Shown here one piece after another: positions 1 to 5,540 of a stretch of DNA of 5,540 nt. Made by a program: the position numbers and the translations under genes. Under the pieces are notes generated by a model. It did no database searches. It was given only the letters and a program-made list of their open reading frames with translations, and was not told where the DNA came from. Origin of the DNA: Bacteroidota bacterium (GTDB lineage: Bacteria; Bacteroidota; Bacteroidia; NS11-12g; UBA955); NCBI GenBank assembly GCA_947460045.1, contig CANHGC010000127.1, positions 1 to 5,540 on the forward strand, read 5' to 3'. Each line of letters opens with the position of its first letter. Positions within the stretch are counted from its first letter, which is position 1.

Positions 1-354
1 AGTGCGGGTATCGCGATTTTGACAAGTTTGGCGTCTTTGTTTACTCAAAACAAGGTGAAAAGCAAATTGGCGATGACCGGTGAGATTACCTTGAGAGGTA
101 AAGTGTTGCCGGTGGGTGGTATCAAAGAAAAGCTTCTTGCAGCCAAAAGAGCGGGAATAACCGAGGTGATTTTGTGTGAGCAAAACAAAAAAGATGTGTT
201 AGACATACCCGCCCAATATTTGGAAGGGTTGAATTTCTCTTATGTGAATAACATGCTGCAAGTATTGGACTTGGCCCTGACCGATAAGAAGGTGAAACAG
301 CCCATCGATATCCACAAGGTATTGCAAGAAAAAGACGAAAAGTCAACAAATTGA
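1..354 (+). CDS. lon: Lon ATP-dependent protease, C-terminal fragment (5' end outside window)
   Basis: This is the end of the proteolytic (S16) domain of Lon, the cytoplasmic AAA+ serine protease that degrades misfolded and short-lived regulatory proteins. The frame is open from base 1, giving 117 residues before TGA. It starts with SAGIA, which in E. coli Lon follows GP and contains the nucleophile Ser679, so the first codon of the window encodes the catalytic serine. The strongly conserved stretch [16 protein letters not shown] (residues 25-40) is followed by IKEKLLAA. The second lysine there (residue 44, bases 130-132) lies 43 residues after the serine, the same spacing as Ser679-Lys722 in E. 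coli, so both members of the catalytic dyad are present. The protein ends with a hydrophilic tail rich in Lys, Glu and Asp, and nothing suggests decay. The ATPase and N-terminal domains lie to the left. The next gene begins 28 bases downstream on the same strand. The identification is secure. Confidence 0.97.
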   Translation, partial: SAGIAILTSLASLFTQNKVKSKLAMTGEITLRGKVLPVGGIKEKLLAAKRAGITEVILCEQNKKDVLDIPAQYLEGLNFSYVNNMLQVLDLALTDKKVKQPIDIHKVLQEKDEKSTN

Positions 355-368
355 TCCACGATTTTAAT

Positions 369-376
369 TAAGTTTG
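369..376 (+). promoter_or_regulatory. Possible Bacteroidota -7 promoter element TAAGTTTG
   Basis: TAAGTTTG matches the Bacteroidota -7 consensus TAnnTTTG and lies in the AT-rich gap after lon, six bases before the ATG at 383. I see no TTG -33 element at the usual 19-21 base spacing; the nearest TTG (351-353) is about 15 bases away. If the element is used, the transcript would have almost no leader. The eight-base match could be chance. Confidence 0.2.
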
Positions 377-382
377 TTCACC

Positions 383-541
383 ATGATAGTCAATAAAATC
401 ATTTCTTATCTCACATTTCGCAAGCAGGCAGGCAGCAAAGGCAATTTGAATTTGCGCATGATGCATGGCATGAACCGCATTTCAATTCTGGTTTTTGCGT
501 TTGCGTTGTGTGTGATATTGTATCGTTTTATACTGAAATAA
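383..541 (+). CDS. Small single-pass membrane protein, probable DUF6728 family
   Basis: This is a 52-residue protein, too short for many gene callers. The N-terminal half is basic and polar (residues 1-24, with FRKQAGSKG). A conserved-looking core NLRMMHGMNRISI (residues 23-35) follows, then one hydrophobic membrane segment (about residues 33-50) ending in Arg-Phe-Ile-Leu-Lys. From memory, the combination of a short charged head, 'LxxMHGxNRISI' and one terminal helix matches the small uncharacterised DUF6728 proteins of Bacteroidota. I could not check this against a database. The charge distribution suggests the N-terminus stays in the cytoplasm. The ATG has no Shine-Dalgarno sequence but is the only sensible start. 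The gene sits 28 bases after lon and 9 bases before the next gene, so co-transcription and perhaps translational coupling with the latter are likely. No function is known to me. Confidence 0.75.
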   Translation: MIVNKIISYLTFRKQAGSKGNLNLRMMHGMNRISILVFAFALCVILYRFILK

Positions 542-550
542 CCCCATTGG

Positions 551-2026
551 ATGCTTAAGGGTTGTCTGTGGCTGTTGCTTGCCGCGTTTTCCTTATGGGG
601 TAATGCTTTCGCGCAACCGTCTAAGTCGGCGGTAAAGGTGGCCTTGCTCGATCGGGGATTGGATAATGAAATTATTCATTTGCTTGATGTTTTGCCCTTG
701 TTTGTTTTGGATAGGGATTCTGTGGTTCAACCCATTGACATGTCTGCAGATTATCCAGGGATGTTGTTGCGTTCATACCCAATCCAACTGCCCACTGAGC
801 TGAAAATCACCGCGGTGGATGATCTGCAGATTCGCAAGTTTGGTTCATCTGTGAAGGGGGGATTGGCCTATGGATTCGCCAATCACAATCACGGCATAGG
901 TGTTATCCCAAATCATACGCTCATTTTAATGGAGCGACCACAAGGCATGCGTTATCGAAAGACGAGGGTTTGGGTTGATTTGAATCACAATTTGGATTTG
1001 ACTGATGATGTTGTTCAGTATTACATCCCGAGTAGCGTGGCGTTTTCAGAAAAAAAGGTGCCCAATCCAGATGCTTTGTTGAAGTTGGATACATTGGGCA
1101 GTGGGGTGAAATTGCAATTGGGATTTTTTCAAGCGGGGGAGCTTAGATCTTATCAAAAATTGTATGCAGATGCAGTTGATTTGGTGAAAGGCAATCGTGT
1201 TTTTTGTGGCGTAACGGCCAGTTTTCGTCAAAGGCGGTTGAATGTGATTTGTGGCCAAATGGTGCATCACAACGATACATTGTATTGGGCCCTGAAAGAT
1301 GTGAATCTGAATGGTTTATACAACGATTTGGGTGTAGATGTGGTGATGGTGAGTAACAACGCCGCAGAGTTTAATACAGCGAATGCTTGGACACTTCAAA
1401 AGGGTGGTGCGGTACTGGATTGGCTGGGTCAAGGTTGGAAAGTCATTCCTCAGATGAACGAAAATCCCAAGAGGGGTTCAAGTCAGCATGCAGAAGCAAA
1501 TCAGAATGCAGAGGGCGGATTGGATGCAGAATGGTTGATTTCGGTGGCCCCAATTGGCAACAAAGAGGTAAAAAATTCTCGGAGTTTGTTGGTGGGCGAT
1601 AAAATACCCAATTTCAAATTTTGTGTGATTGAAGGCGCTTACAAGGTGGGTAAGCTGAAGGAAAATCCAGTTCATCGTAGGAAAATCAGAAAATTCAAAG
1701 GCAAGTACACGTTGTTGGTGGTTTGGAATGCGGATGATGTGAATTTTCATAAAGATTCTGCGGCGCTGCACGCTTTGACAAGGAATTTGCCTGATTCAGT
1801 GCAGGTTATTATGTTGAATCATGGTGGTAGTGGGAGGTACGTGTATGGTTACAATCGCAGGTTCGAAACCCAGATGATCCATGGATTTTGTTCGCCACAA
1901 GTCACTGAATTACTGAAACTTCAAACCATGCCTCAAAACTTTTTGATAGATCCTAAACAGCGATTGATTGACATCAATGTGTCACCTTTTGAGTTGTTTG
2001 ATCGAATAAACGGCACTTTGCGATAG
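551..2026 (+). CDS. Secreted protein with C-terminal thioredoxin-like (TlpA-type) domain lacking CXXC
   Basis: This 491-residue protein begins with a classic signal peptide: basic start, hydrophobic LWLLLAAFSLW, probable cleavage after AFA at residue 21. There is no lipobox, so it should be periplasmic or secreted. Residues 22-345 are beta-rich and unrecognised. They carry two acidic loops that resemble calcium-binding DxNxN loops: DLNHNLDLTDD (143-153) and DVNLNGLYND (250-259). From residue about 348 the pattern is that of a TlpA/AhpC-type thioredoxin fold: GDKIPNFKF (349-357), a hydrophobic strand TLLVVW ending at Trp392, and a strand VQVIMLN. Near the end is MPQNFLID with a probable cis-proline at 461. 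Where redox-active relatives have WCxxC, this protein has WNADD, so thiol-disulfide exchange by the usual mechanism is not expected. Mature-chain cysteines are at 219, 234, 358 and 447, none as CXXC. Start: the ATG at 551 gives the intact signal peptide. It lies 9 bases after the miniprotein. The fold assignment is inference from pattern; the function is unknown. Confidence 0.85.
   Translation: MLKGCLWLLLAAFSLWGNAFAQPSKSAVKVALLDRGLDNEIIHLLDVLPLFVLDRDSVVQPIDMSADYPGMLLRSYPIQLPTELKITAVDDLQIRKFGSSVKGGLAYGFANHNHGIGVIPNHTLILMERPQGMRYRKTRVWVDLNHNLDLTDDVVQYYIPSSVAFSEKKVPNPDALLKLDTLGSGVKLQLGFFQAGELRSYQKLYADAVDLVKGNRVFCGVTASFRQRRLNVICGQMVHHNDTLYWALKDVNLNGLYNDLGVDVVMVSNNAAEFNTANAWTLQKGGAVLDWLGQGWKVIPQMNENPKRGSSQHAEANQNAEGGLDAEWLISVAPIGNKEVKNSRSLLVGDKIPNFKFCVIEGAYKVGKLKENPVHRRKIRKFKGKYTLLVVWNADDVNFHKDSAALHALTRNLPDSVQVIMLNHGGSGRYVYGYNRRFETQMIHGFCSPQVTELLKLQTMPQNFLIDPKQRLIDINVSPFELFDRINGTLR
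1488..1541 (+). repeat. Three degenerate 18-base units inside the secreted-protein gene
   Basis: The heptamer ATGCAGA recurs at 1488, 1506 and 1524, exactly 18 bases apart. The rest of each unit has diverged. The units encode a six-residue period with Ala-Glu recurring (HAEANQ, NAEGGL, DAEWLI) in the linker between the beta-rich region and the thioredoxin-like domain. This could be a relic of small in-frame duplications or coincidence. Confidence 0.4.
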
Positions 2027-2066
2027 AGCGAATTGTTGAAAAGGTGTGGAATATTGAATTATTATT

Positions 2067-2074
2067 TACCTTTG
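2067..2074 (+). promoter_or_regulatory. Possible Bacteroidota -7 promoter element TACCTTTG
   Basis: TACCTTTG fits the TAnnTTTG consensus and sits in the AT-rich 55-base gap between two genes, seven bases before the ATG at 2082. This is nearly the same placement as the motif at 369-376. No TTG lies at the expected -33 spacing; the candidates are 10 or 28 bases away. A separate promoter for the coiled-coil gene is possible but unproven. Confidence 0.25.
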
Positions 2075-2081
2075 TATTTGT

Positions 2082-3077
2082 ATGAACAGAACCGCATTAA
2101 CCGTAGTGCTCGTGATTTTGTTGTTGGCTTCTTTGGGGAGCAATACATTTTTGTATATCAACAAAATGAACAGCGACAAAGAACTGAAAGACAAAGTGGC
2201 TGTAATGAAGGCCAAAGATTCTTTGCAGGCCGAGTTGATTAGAATGGAAGATTCGTTGAATTTGGTGATTCAAACATTCCAAAACGAAAACCAAACATTG
2301 GTATTGAAAGTAGAGGAGTTGGAAGGGGATAAGAATCCTCGCGTGGTTGCGGCTATGCAAGAAATTTACAGATTGCGCAGAGAAATTGCCAATGGTATAT
2401 CAACCGATGGTTCTTCTGCAACTGCTTCCACTGGCGGTGCTAAAAAGTCAACCAAAGAATCTCGCAAGGCGGCAAAATCAGGCAAAGGAACAGATGGCAG
2501 CATGGAAGATTTGCGCAAACAATTGGAAGAAGCCCGTGCAAAAGTGGCTGAGTTAACTGCTTTGGTAGAATCTCTCACCAAAGAGAAGAACGATTACATG
2601 GCGCAATTGACCACCGAAAAAGATCGTTCTGCGGCTTTGGAATCTGAGAATGTGGAACTGAAAGATCGCTTGGATAAAGGCGCTAGACCTCAGTTTGGTG
2701 CATTGTTGGTGACTGGGTTGTTCGATAAAAAAGGCATTATGACTGAAACCATGAAGTCTAAAAGCATTGATAAAATCAGAGTGACTTTTGATGTGTTGGA
2801 AAACCCGATGGTAACCCAACCTTTGGAAGAAGAAGTTGTTATCCGTATCATCGACCCCAATGGTGGTGTGTTGTCTACAACCAATACCAAATTAACAGAT
2901 AAGAGTAAAGTAACCAGCTTGAAGAACACCATTCAATTTGATGGTGCATTGCAAAAAGTAAAGTGGAGCTTCCCTGAAAAAGGTTTGTTAACTGGCAAAT
3001 TGATGAAAGGTAAGTACACTGCTGAGTTGTGGACGCGCGGATTGATGCGTCAGAAGAACAATTTCACTTTGGAATAA
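2082..3077 (+). CDS. Membrane-anchored coiled-coil protein with beta-rich C-terminal domain
   Basis: This is a 331-residue protein of unnamed family. One uncleaved-looking hydrophobic helix at residues 5-26 follows MNRT, so most of the chain should lie outside the cytoplasm. Residues 30-104 are a charged heptad-like coiled coil (KDKVAVMKAKDSLQAELIRM and onward). A flexible Ser/Thr/Gly/Lys linker rich in AKKSTKESRKAAKSGKG-type sequence covers about 106-139. A second coiled coil follows at about 140-199 (EDLRKQLEEARAKVAEL). The C-terminal domain (about 202-331) begins ARPQFGALLVTGLF and contains IDKIRVTFDV and VVIRIIDPNGGVL, which read as beta strands of an Ig-like or jelly-roll-like fold. I recall similar 'KIRVxFxVxEN...IRIxDPNG' proteins in other Bacteroidota, often annotated as hypothetical or loosely as chromosome-segregation proteins because of the coiled coil. 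A structural or scaffold role in the envelope is inference. The ATG at 2082 is chosen because the membrane helix follows directly. There is no Shine-Dalgarno sequence. Confidence 0.85.
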   Translation: MNRTALTVVLVILLLASLGSNTFLYINKMNSDKELKDKVAVMKAKDSLQAELIRMEDSLNLVIQTFQNENQTLVLKVEELEGDKNPRVVAAMQEIYRLRREIANGISTDGSSATASTGGAKKSTKESRKAAKSGKGTDGSMEDLRKQLEEARAKVAELTALVESLTKEKNDYMAQLTTEKDRSAALESENVELKDRLDKGARPQFGALLVTGLFDKKGIMTETMKSKSIDKIRVTFDVLENPMVTQPLEEEVVIRIIDPNGGVLSTTNTKLTDKSKVTSLKNTIQFDGALQKVKWSFPEKGLLTGKLMKGKYTAELWTRGLMRQKNNFTLE

Positions 3078-3098
3078 GCATTTTGGAATAGGCATTTT
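3071..3098 (+). repeat. Tandem 14-base direct repeat across the stop codon
   Basis: GGAATAAGCATTTT (3071-3084) is followed immediately by GGAATAGGCATTTT (3085-3098), identical except for one A/G difference. The first copy contains the TAA stop of the coiled-coil gene, so the second lies wholly outside the gene. It looks like a recent small tandem duplication that left the protein end unchanged. Confidence 0.8.
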
Positions 3099-3108
3099 TT
3101 GCCATTAA

Positions 3109-3151
3109 ACATACGAGAAAGGGCGCCCAATGGGCGCCCTTTCTCGTATGT
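3109..3151 (+). terminator. Long perfect hairpin, probable bidirectional terminator
   Basis: Bases 3109-3128 pair perfectly with 3132-3151 (20 base pairs) around a three-base AAT loop. The GC core GGGCGCCC occurs on both sides and is itself a palindrome. It is flanked by AAA on the left and TTT on the right, so on either strand the GC stem is followed by TTTCTC rather than a full T-run. The hairpin lies 31 bases after the stop of the coiled-coil gene, where a terminator for the rightward block is expected. The stem is certain, but its termination efficiency is uncertain because the U-tract is short. Confidence 0.75.
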
Positions 3152-3367
3152 GCCAATCAGTGAATATGTAACAGTAACAATCGGTGTCAATATCATATGA
3201 GTCCACTGTAACATTACCAAACCTACAGACATCAATACTCCATGCATTTGTGTTTCTGTTGCATTACAAGGGCTAGATTGCGCTTCTGATTGCAAAGCAC
3301 TCGGCAGATGCTTCGGTCAAGTATATCGCTTCAATCATATGATTCATTCTGATTTTGGTACGCAAAG

Positions 3368-3397
3368 AAAAAGGGACCGATAAATCGGTCCCTTTTT
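3368..3397 (-). terminator. Rho-independent terminator of the RND gene (bidirectional form)
   Basis: AAAAAGGGACCGAT (3368-3381) pairs perfectly with ATCGGTCCCTTTTT (3384-3397) over a two-base minimal loop (more realistically four bases). Read leftward, the GC-rich stem ends in TTTTT, a textbook intrinsic terminator 22 bases beyond the TAA of the efflux gene. Because A5 and T5 flank the stem symmetrically, it can also stop rightward transcription, serving as a back-up for the hairpin at 3109-3151. Confidence 0.88.
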
Positions 3398-3419
3398 ATA
3401 GAATGAGTGAATGACTCAG

Positions 3420-5540
3420 TTATTTTTTAGCCTCTGGGCGCATCATGGTGTCTGGATCATAATGTTTACCCATCCAACCATATACACGCGACTTGAACTT
3501 TTCGTTCAAATAATACATACAAGGTACCAAAATCAAAGTAAGGAATGTACCAAATCCCAACCCGTAAATCATCGTCCAACTCAATGGTCCCCAGAATGCT
3601 ACGTTGTCGCCACCGAAATAAATGTGTGGGTTGAACTCAGTAAACAATGTGGCAAAATCCATGTTCAATCCCACAGCCAAGGGAACAAGTCCCAAAATAG
3701 TGGCTGAGGCAGTCAATAACACCGGTGTCATACGAGTTCTTCCAGCTTCAATGATCGCGTCTTTCAGTGTTGCGCCTTGTTCACGGAGTAAATCAGTGAA
3801 TTCAACCAACAAAATACCGTTTCTTACAACAATACCCACCAGTGCTACAATACCGATACCCGTCATCACAACCGAGAAATCTTTATCGAATATGGCAAAA
3901 CCGAGCAACACACCAATCAAAGACAAAAAGATTTCGCTCAGAATCAACAAAGGCTTACTGATCGAATTAAATTGTGTTACCAAAATGATCAAAATCAAAG
4001 CCAACGAAGCCAACATGGCGTTACCCAAAAAGGCCCCAGTTTCTGCTTGTTGTTCTTGTTCTCCTGTCATAATAATTTGAATGTCCGAAGGTTTGTCGAA
4101 CGATTCAATCGCCGCGTTAACTTGTGATACCACTTCGTTGGGTTGATAACCTGAAAGTACATTACTCGCCAAAGTGATCACGCGTTTTTGGTTCATTCGG
4201 TTAATTCCGCCATAAGTATTGGAATATTCAGCGGTTGCAACCGAGCTCAAGGGGACCTGACGAATCATTCCACCCGCTACCATATCACGATAGGTGATTC
4301 TCATGTTCAACAAGGCGTCCAAATTGTTGGCATCCATTTTTTGAACTCTTACCATGATGGGGTAATCATCGTTTTCATCTTTAAACTTGCTGGCTTCGGT
4401 TCCATAAATACTTCCGCGAAGAGCCATGCCAATTTGCGCTGTACTAATGCCAAAGCGATTCGCCCGTTCACGGTCGATTTTGATGATGATTTCAGGCTTT
4501 GAACTGATGAAGTCTGTTTTGAGTTCTTCAACACCAGAGATCTTTTTGTTGTCCAAATAGGTTTTTAACTGTGTGGCGGTACTTACCAATGATTCAAATT
4601 CATCACCACGTATTTCGATGTTCACAGCTTTTCCAACGGGTGGGCCATTTCGTTCTTGTTCAACGATGATTTCGGCGCCGGCGATGGTTCCAATGCTGCT
4701 CCTGATTTTTTCCAACAAGGCCATGGTGCTGGCACCATCTCTTTTTTCGAAGTCTACATAAGCAACAGTGATCTTTCCTTTGTTACTTGCGGTGGTTCGA
4801 TCCCCACTATTCGGATCTGTAGCACCTACAGCTACGTTTGAAATCACGCTTTCTACCAATGGGTTGGTTGTGCCAATGGCTTTGAAAACTCGTTTTTCAG
4901 CGATTCTCAAAATACTATCGGTATGTTTTGCATTGGTGCCCGTTGGCAACGTCAAATACACATAGGTGAAGTTTGGATCTGCCTGAGGGAAAAATACAAC
5001 ACCCGGTTTGCGTATGGCGGTAACCACAAAGGATGCGATCAACAACACCACGGTTGCAAAGATGGTTGTACGTGGTCTTGAGCCAATCAACAAATATTTG
5101 ATGATTTTCTCGTAGCGATTTTGCACGCCAGGCCAGGTTTTGGTTTGGAAGGTAACAATCACGTGTCTCAACCAGTAATGGTGCAATAAATACACACCCA
5201 ACAGCGTGATAAAGAAGTTTCCAACGCCAAATCCACCCAGTAAATAACCAAATACGGCAATAATTCCCATTACCAAAGTGGTTCGTTTTACCGCTTTCGC
5301 CGTTTTTGCTTTGTCTTCCACTGCGTGTTCGTCTTCCATGAAATCAACCGCAAACACAGGGTTGATAATGTAAGCCACCAGCAAAGAAGCCAATAGGGTG
5401 ATGATCAAAGTCACCGGCAAGAAGAACATGAATTTTCCTACGATGCCTTTCCAGAATGCCAATGGAATGAAAGGGGCGAGGGTGGTCATCGTTCCAGATA
5501 ACACCGGCAAGAAAACTTCACCTGCGGCCTTTTTCGCAGC
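3420..5540 (-). CDS. RND-superfamily efflux transporter permease, C-terminal 706 residues (5' end outside window)
   Basis: This is the inner-membrane permease of an RND (AcrB/MexB/CusA-like) tripartite pump, which exports drugs, metals or other toxic compounds using the proton gradient. The frame is open to the right edge; the first visible residues AAKKAAGEVFLPVLSG align with the region after AcrB helix 4, so about the first 430-450 residues are missing. In fragment numbering: helices 5 and 6 lie at about 11-63, and an extra hydrophobic insertion with two possible helices at about 86-125. Helix 7 is at about 158-175, and the second porter region at about 185-495 with 'VNIEIRGDEF' and 'RANRFGIS' typical of RND porters. 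Helices 8-12 run from 505 to 677. Helix 10 reads GIVVRNGILLVEF; Arg573 replaces AcrB Lys940 in the proton-relay position. An extra stretch, NPHIYFGGDNVAFWGPLS, precedes helix 12. The substrate cannot be deduced. Adaptor and outer-membrane genes, if adjacent, would be to the right. The gene ends PEAKK. Confidence 0.93.
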   Translation of the reverse strand, partial: AAKKAAGEVFLPVLSGTMTTLAPFIPLAFWKGIVGKFMFFLPVTLIITLLASLLVAYIINPVFAVDFMEDEHAVEDKAKTAKAVKRTTLVMGIIAVFGYLLGGFGVGNFFITLLGVYLLHHYWLRHVIVTFQTKTWPGVQNRYEKIIKYLLIGSRPRTTIFATVVLLIASFVVTAIRKPGVVFFPQADPNFTYVYLTLPTGTNAKHTDSILRIAEKRVFKAIGTTNPLVESVISNVAVGATDPNSGDRTTASNKGKITVAYVDFEKRDGASTMALLEKIRSSIGTIAGAEIIVEQERNGPPVGKAVNIEIRGDEFESLVSTATQLKTYLDNKKISGVEELKTDFISSKPEIIIKIDRERANRFGISTAQIGMALRGSIYGTEASKFKDENDDYPIMVRVQKMDANNLDALLNMRITYRDMVAGGMIRQVPLSSVATAEYSNTYGGINRMNQKRVITLASNVLSGYQPNEVVSQVNAAIESFDKPSDIQIIMTGEQEQQAETGAFLGNAMLASLALILIILVTQFNSISKPLLILSEIFLSLIGVLLGFAIFDKDFSVVMTGIGIVALVGIVVRNGILLVEFTDLLREQGATLKDAIIEAGRTRMTPVLLTASATILGLVPLAVGLNMDFATLFTEFNPHIYFGGDNVAFWGPLSWTMIYGLGFGTFLTLILVPCMYYLNEKFKSRVYGWMGKHYDPDTMMRPEAKK

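Larger units (their letters stand above)
3078..3419. other. Intergenic region between convergent genes
   Basis: These 342 bases separate the rightward block from the leftward RND gene. The edges hold the second copy of the 14-base repeat and two terminator-like hairpins. The middle (3152-3367) contains no convincing gene, RNA or mobile element. An open frame without a start codon at 3201-3383 (+) and an antisense open frame running through the first hairpin are the only coding-like signals, and I do not accept either as a gene. Confidence 0.7.

Noticed and set aside
3218..3225. CAAACCTA, a leftward TAnnTTTG match (TAGGTTTG)
   Set aside because: There is no -33 partner and no credible gene downstream on that strand; a single six-position match is expected by chance.
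3050..3295. Antisense open frame of 81 codons on - in the convergent gap
   Set aside because: It runs through the perfect terminator hairpin into the end of the coiled-coil gene, has no recognisable domain, and has an odd composition (many Met, Thr and Gln).
3262..3330. Stretch around TCTGATTGCAAAGC that recalls a tRNA-Cys anticodon arm
   Set aside because: I could not find a pairing acceptor stem, D arm or a TTCGANTC T-loop; it does not fold as a tRNA by eye.
3201..3383. Open frame on + encoding about 60 residues with five cysteines (TPCICVSV, LDCASDCKALGRC)
   Set aside because: It has no ATG, GTG or TTG start in frame after the preceding TGA except a late ATG. It ends inside the terminator stem, and a 60-codon open stretch is expected by chance fairly often. 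It could be a gene remnant, but nothing supports that.
3622..4080. 152-codon open frame on + opposite the RND gene
   Set aside because: It is a shadow of the efflux permease coding sequence, which is strongly supported by RND motifs on the other strand.
5508..5510. TTG as the start codon of the RND gene
   Set aside because: The frame continues to the window edge with conserved RND sequence (AAKKAAGEVF), so this is an internal leucine and the true start is outside the window.

Overview
The window looks like ordinary chromosome from a member of the Bacteroidota. Three things point there. The start codons lack Shine-Dalgarno sequences and have AT-rich leaders carrying TAnnTTTG-type motifs. The short protein after lon resembles a family I know only from this phylum. 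The protein styles also fit: a secreted thioredoxin-fold protein with DxNxNG loops, a membrane-anchored coiled-coil protein, and a Bacteroidota-type RND permease. I cannot assign a genus.

Layout. Bases 1-354 (+) are the last 117 codons of the ATP-dependent protease Lon, cut by the window edge exactly at the codon for the catalytic serine. A 52-residue membrane miniprotein follows (383-541, +; probable DUF6728), and 9 bases later a 491-residue secreted protein (551-2026, +). Its C-terminal third looks like a TlpA/thioredoxin fold without the redox cysteines. A 331-residue protein with one membrane anchor, a coiled coil and a beta-rich C-terminal domain comes next (2082-3077, +). A 342-base gap (3078-3419) separates this rightward block from a leftward gene and holds a tandem 14-base repeat and two strong hairpins. 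From 3420 to the right edge (-) lies the C-terminal 706 residues of an RND-superfamily efflux permease, whose N-terminal half lies outside the window.

The genes do not form an obvious pathway. The rightward genes may be co-transcribed because the gaps are short (28, 9 and 55 bases), but they share only a loose envelope theme: membrane miniprotein, periplasmic protein and anchored coiled-coil protein. The RND gene converges on them and is separated by terminator hairpins. I found no mobile element, CRISPR array, RNA gene or defence system. The most interesting points are the cysteine-free thioredoxin fold with two calcium-loop-like motifs, the unnamed coiled-coil family, and the extra hydrophobic insertion in the RND permease.
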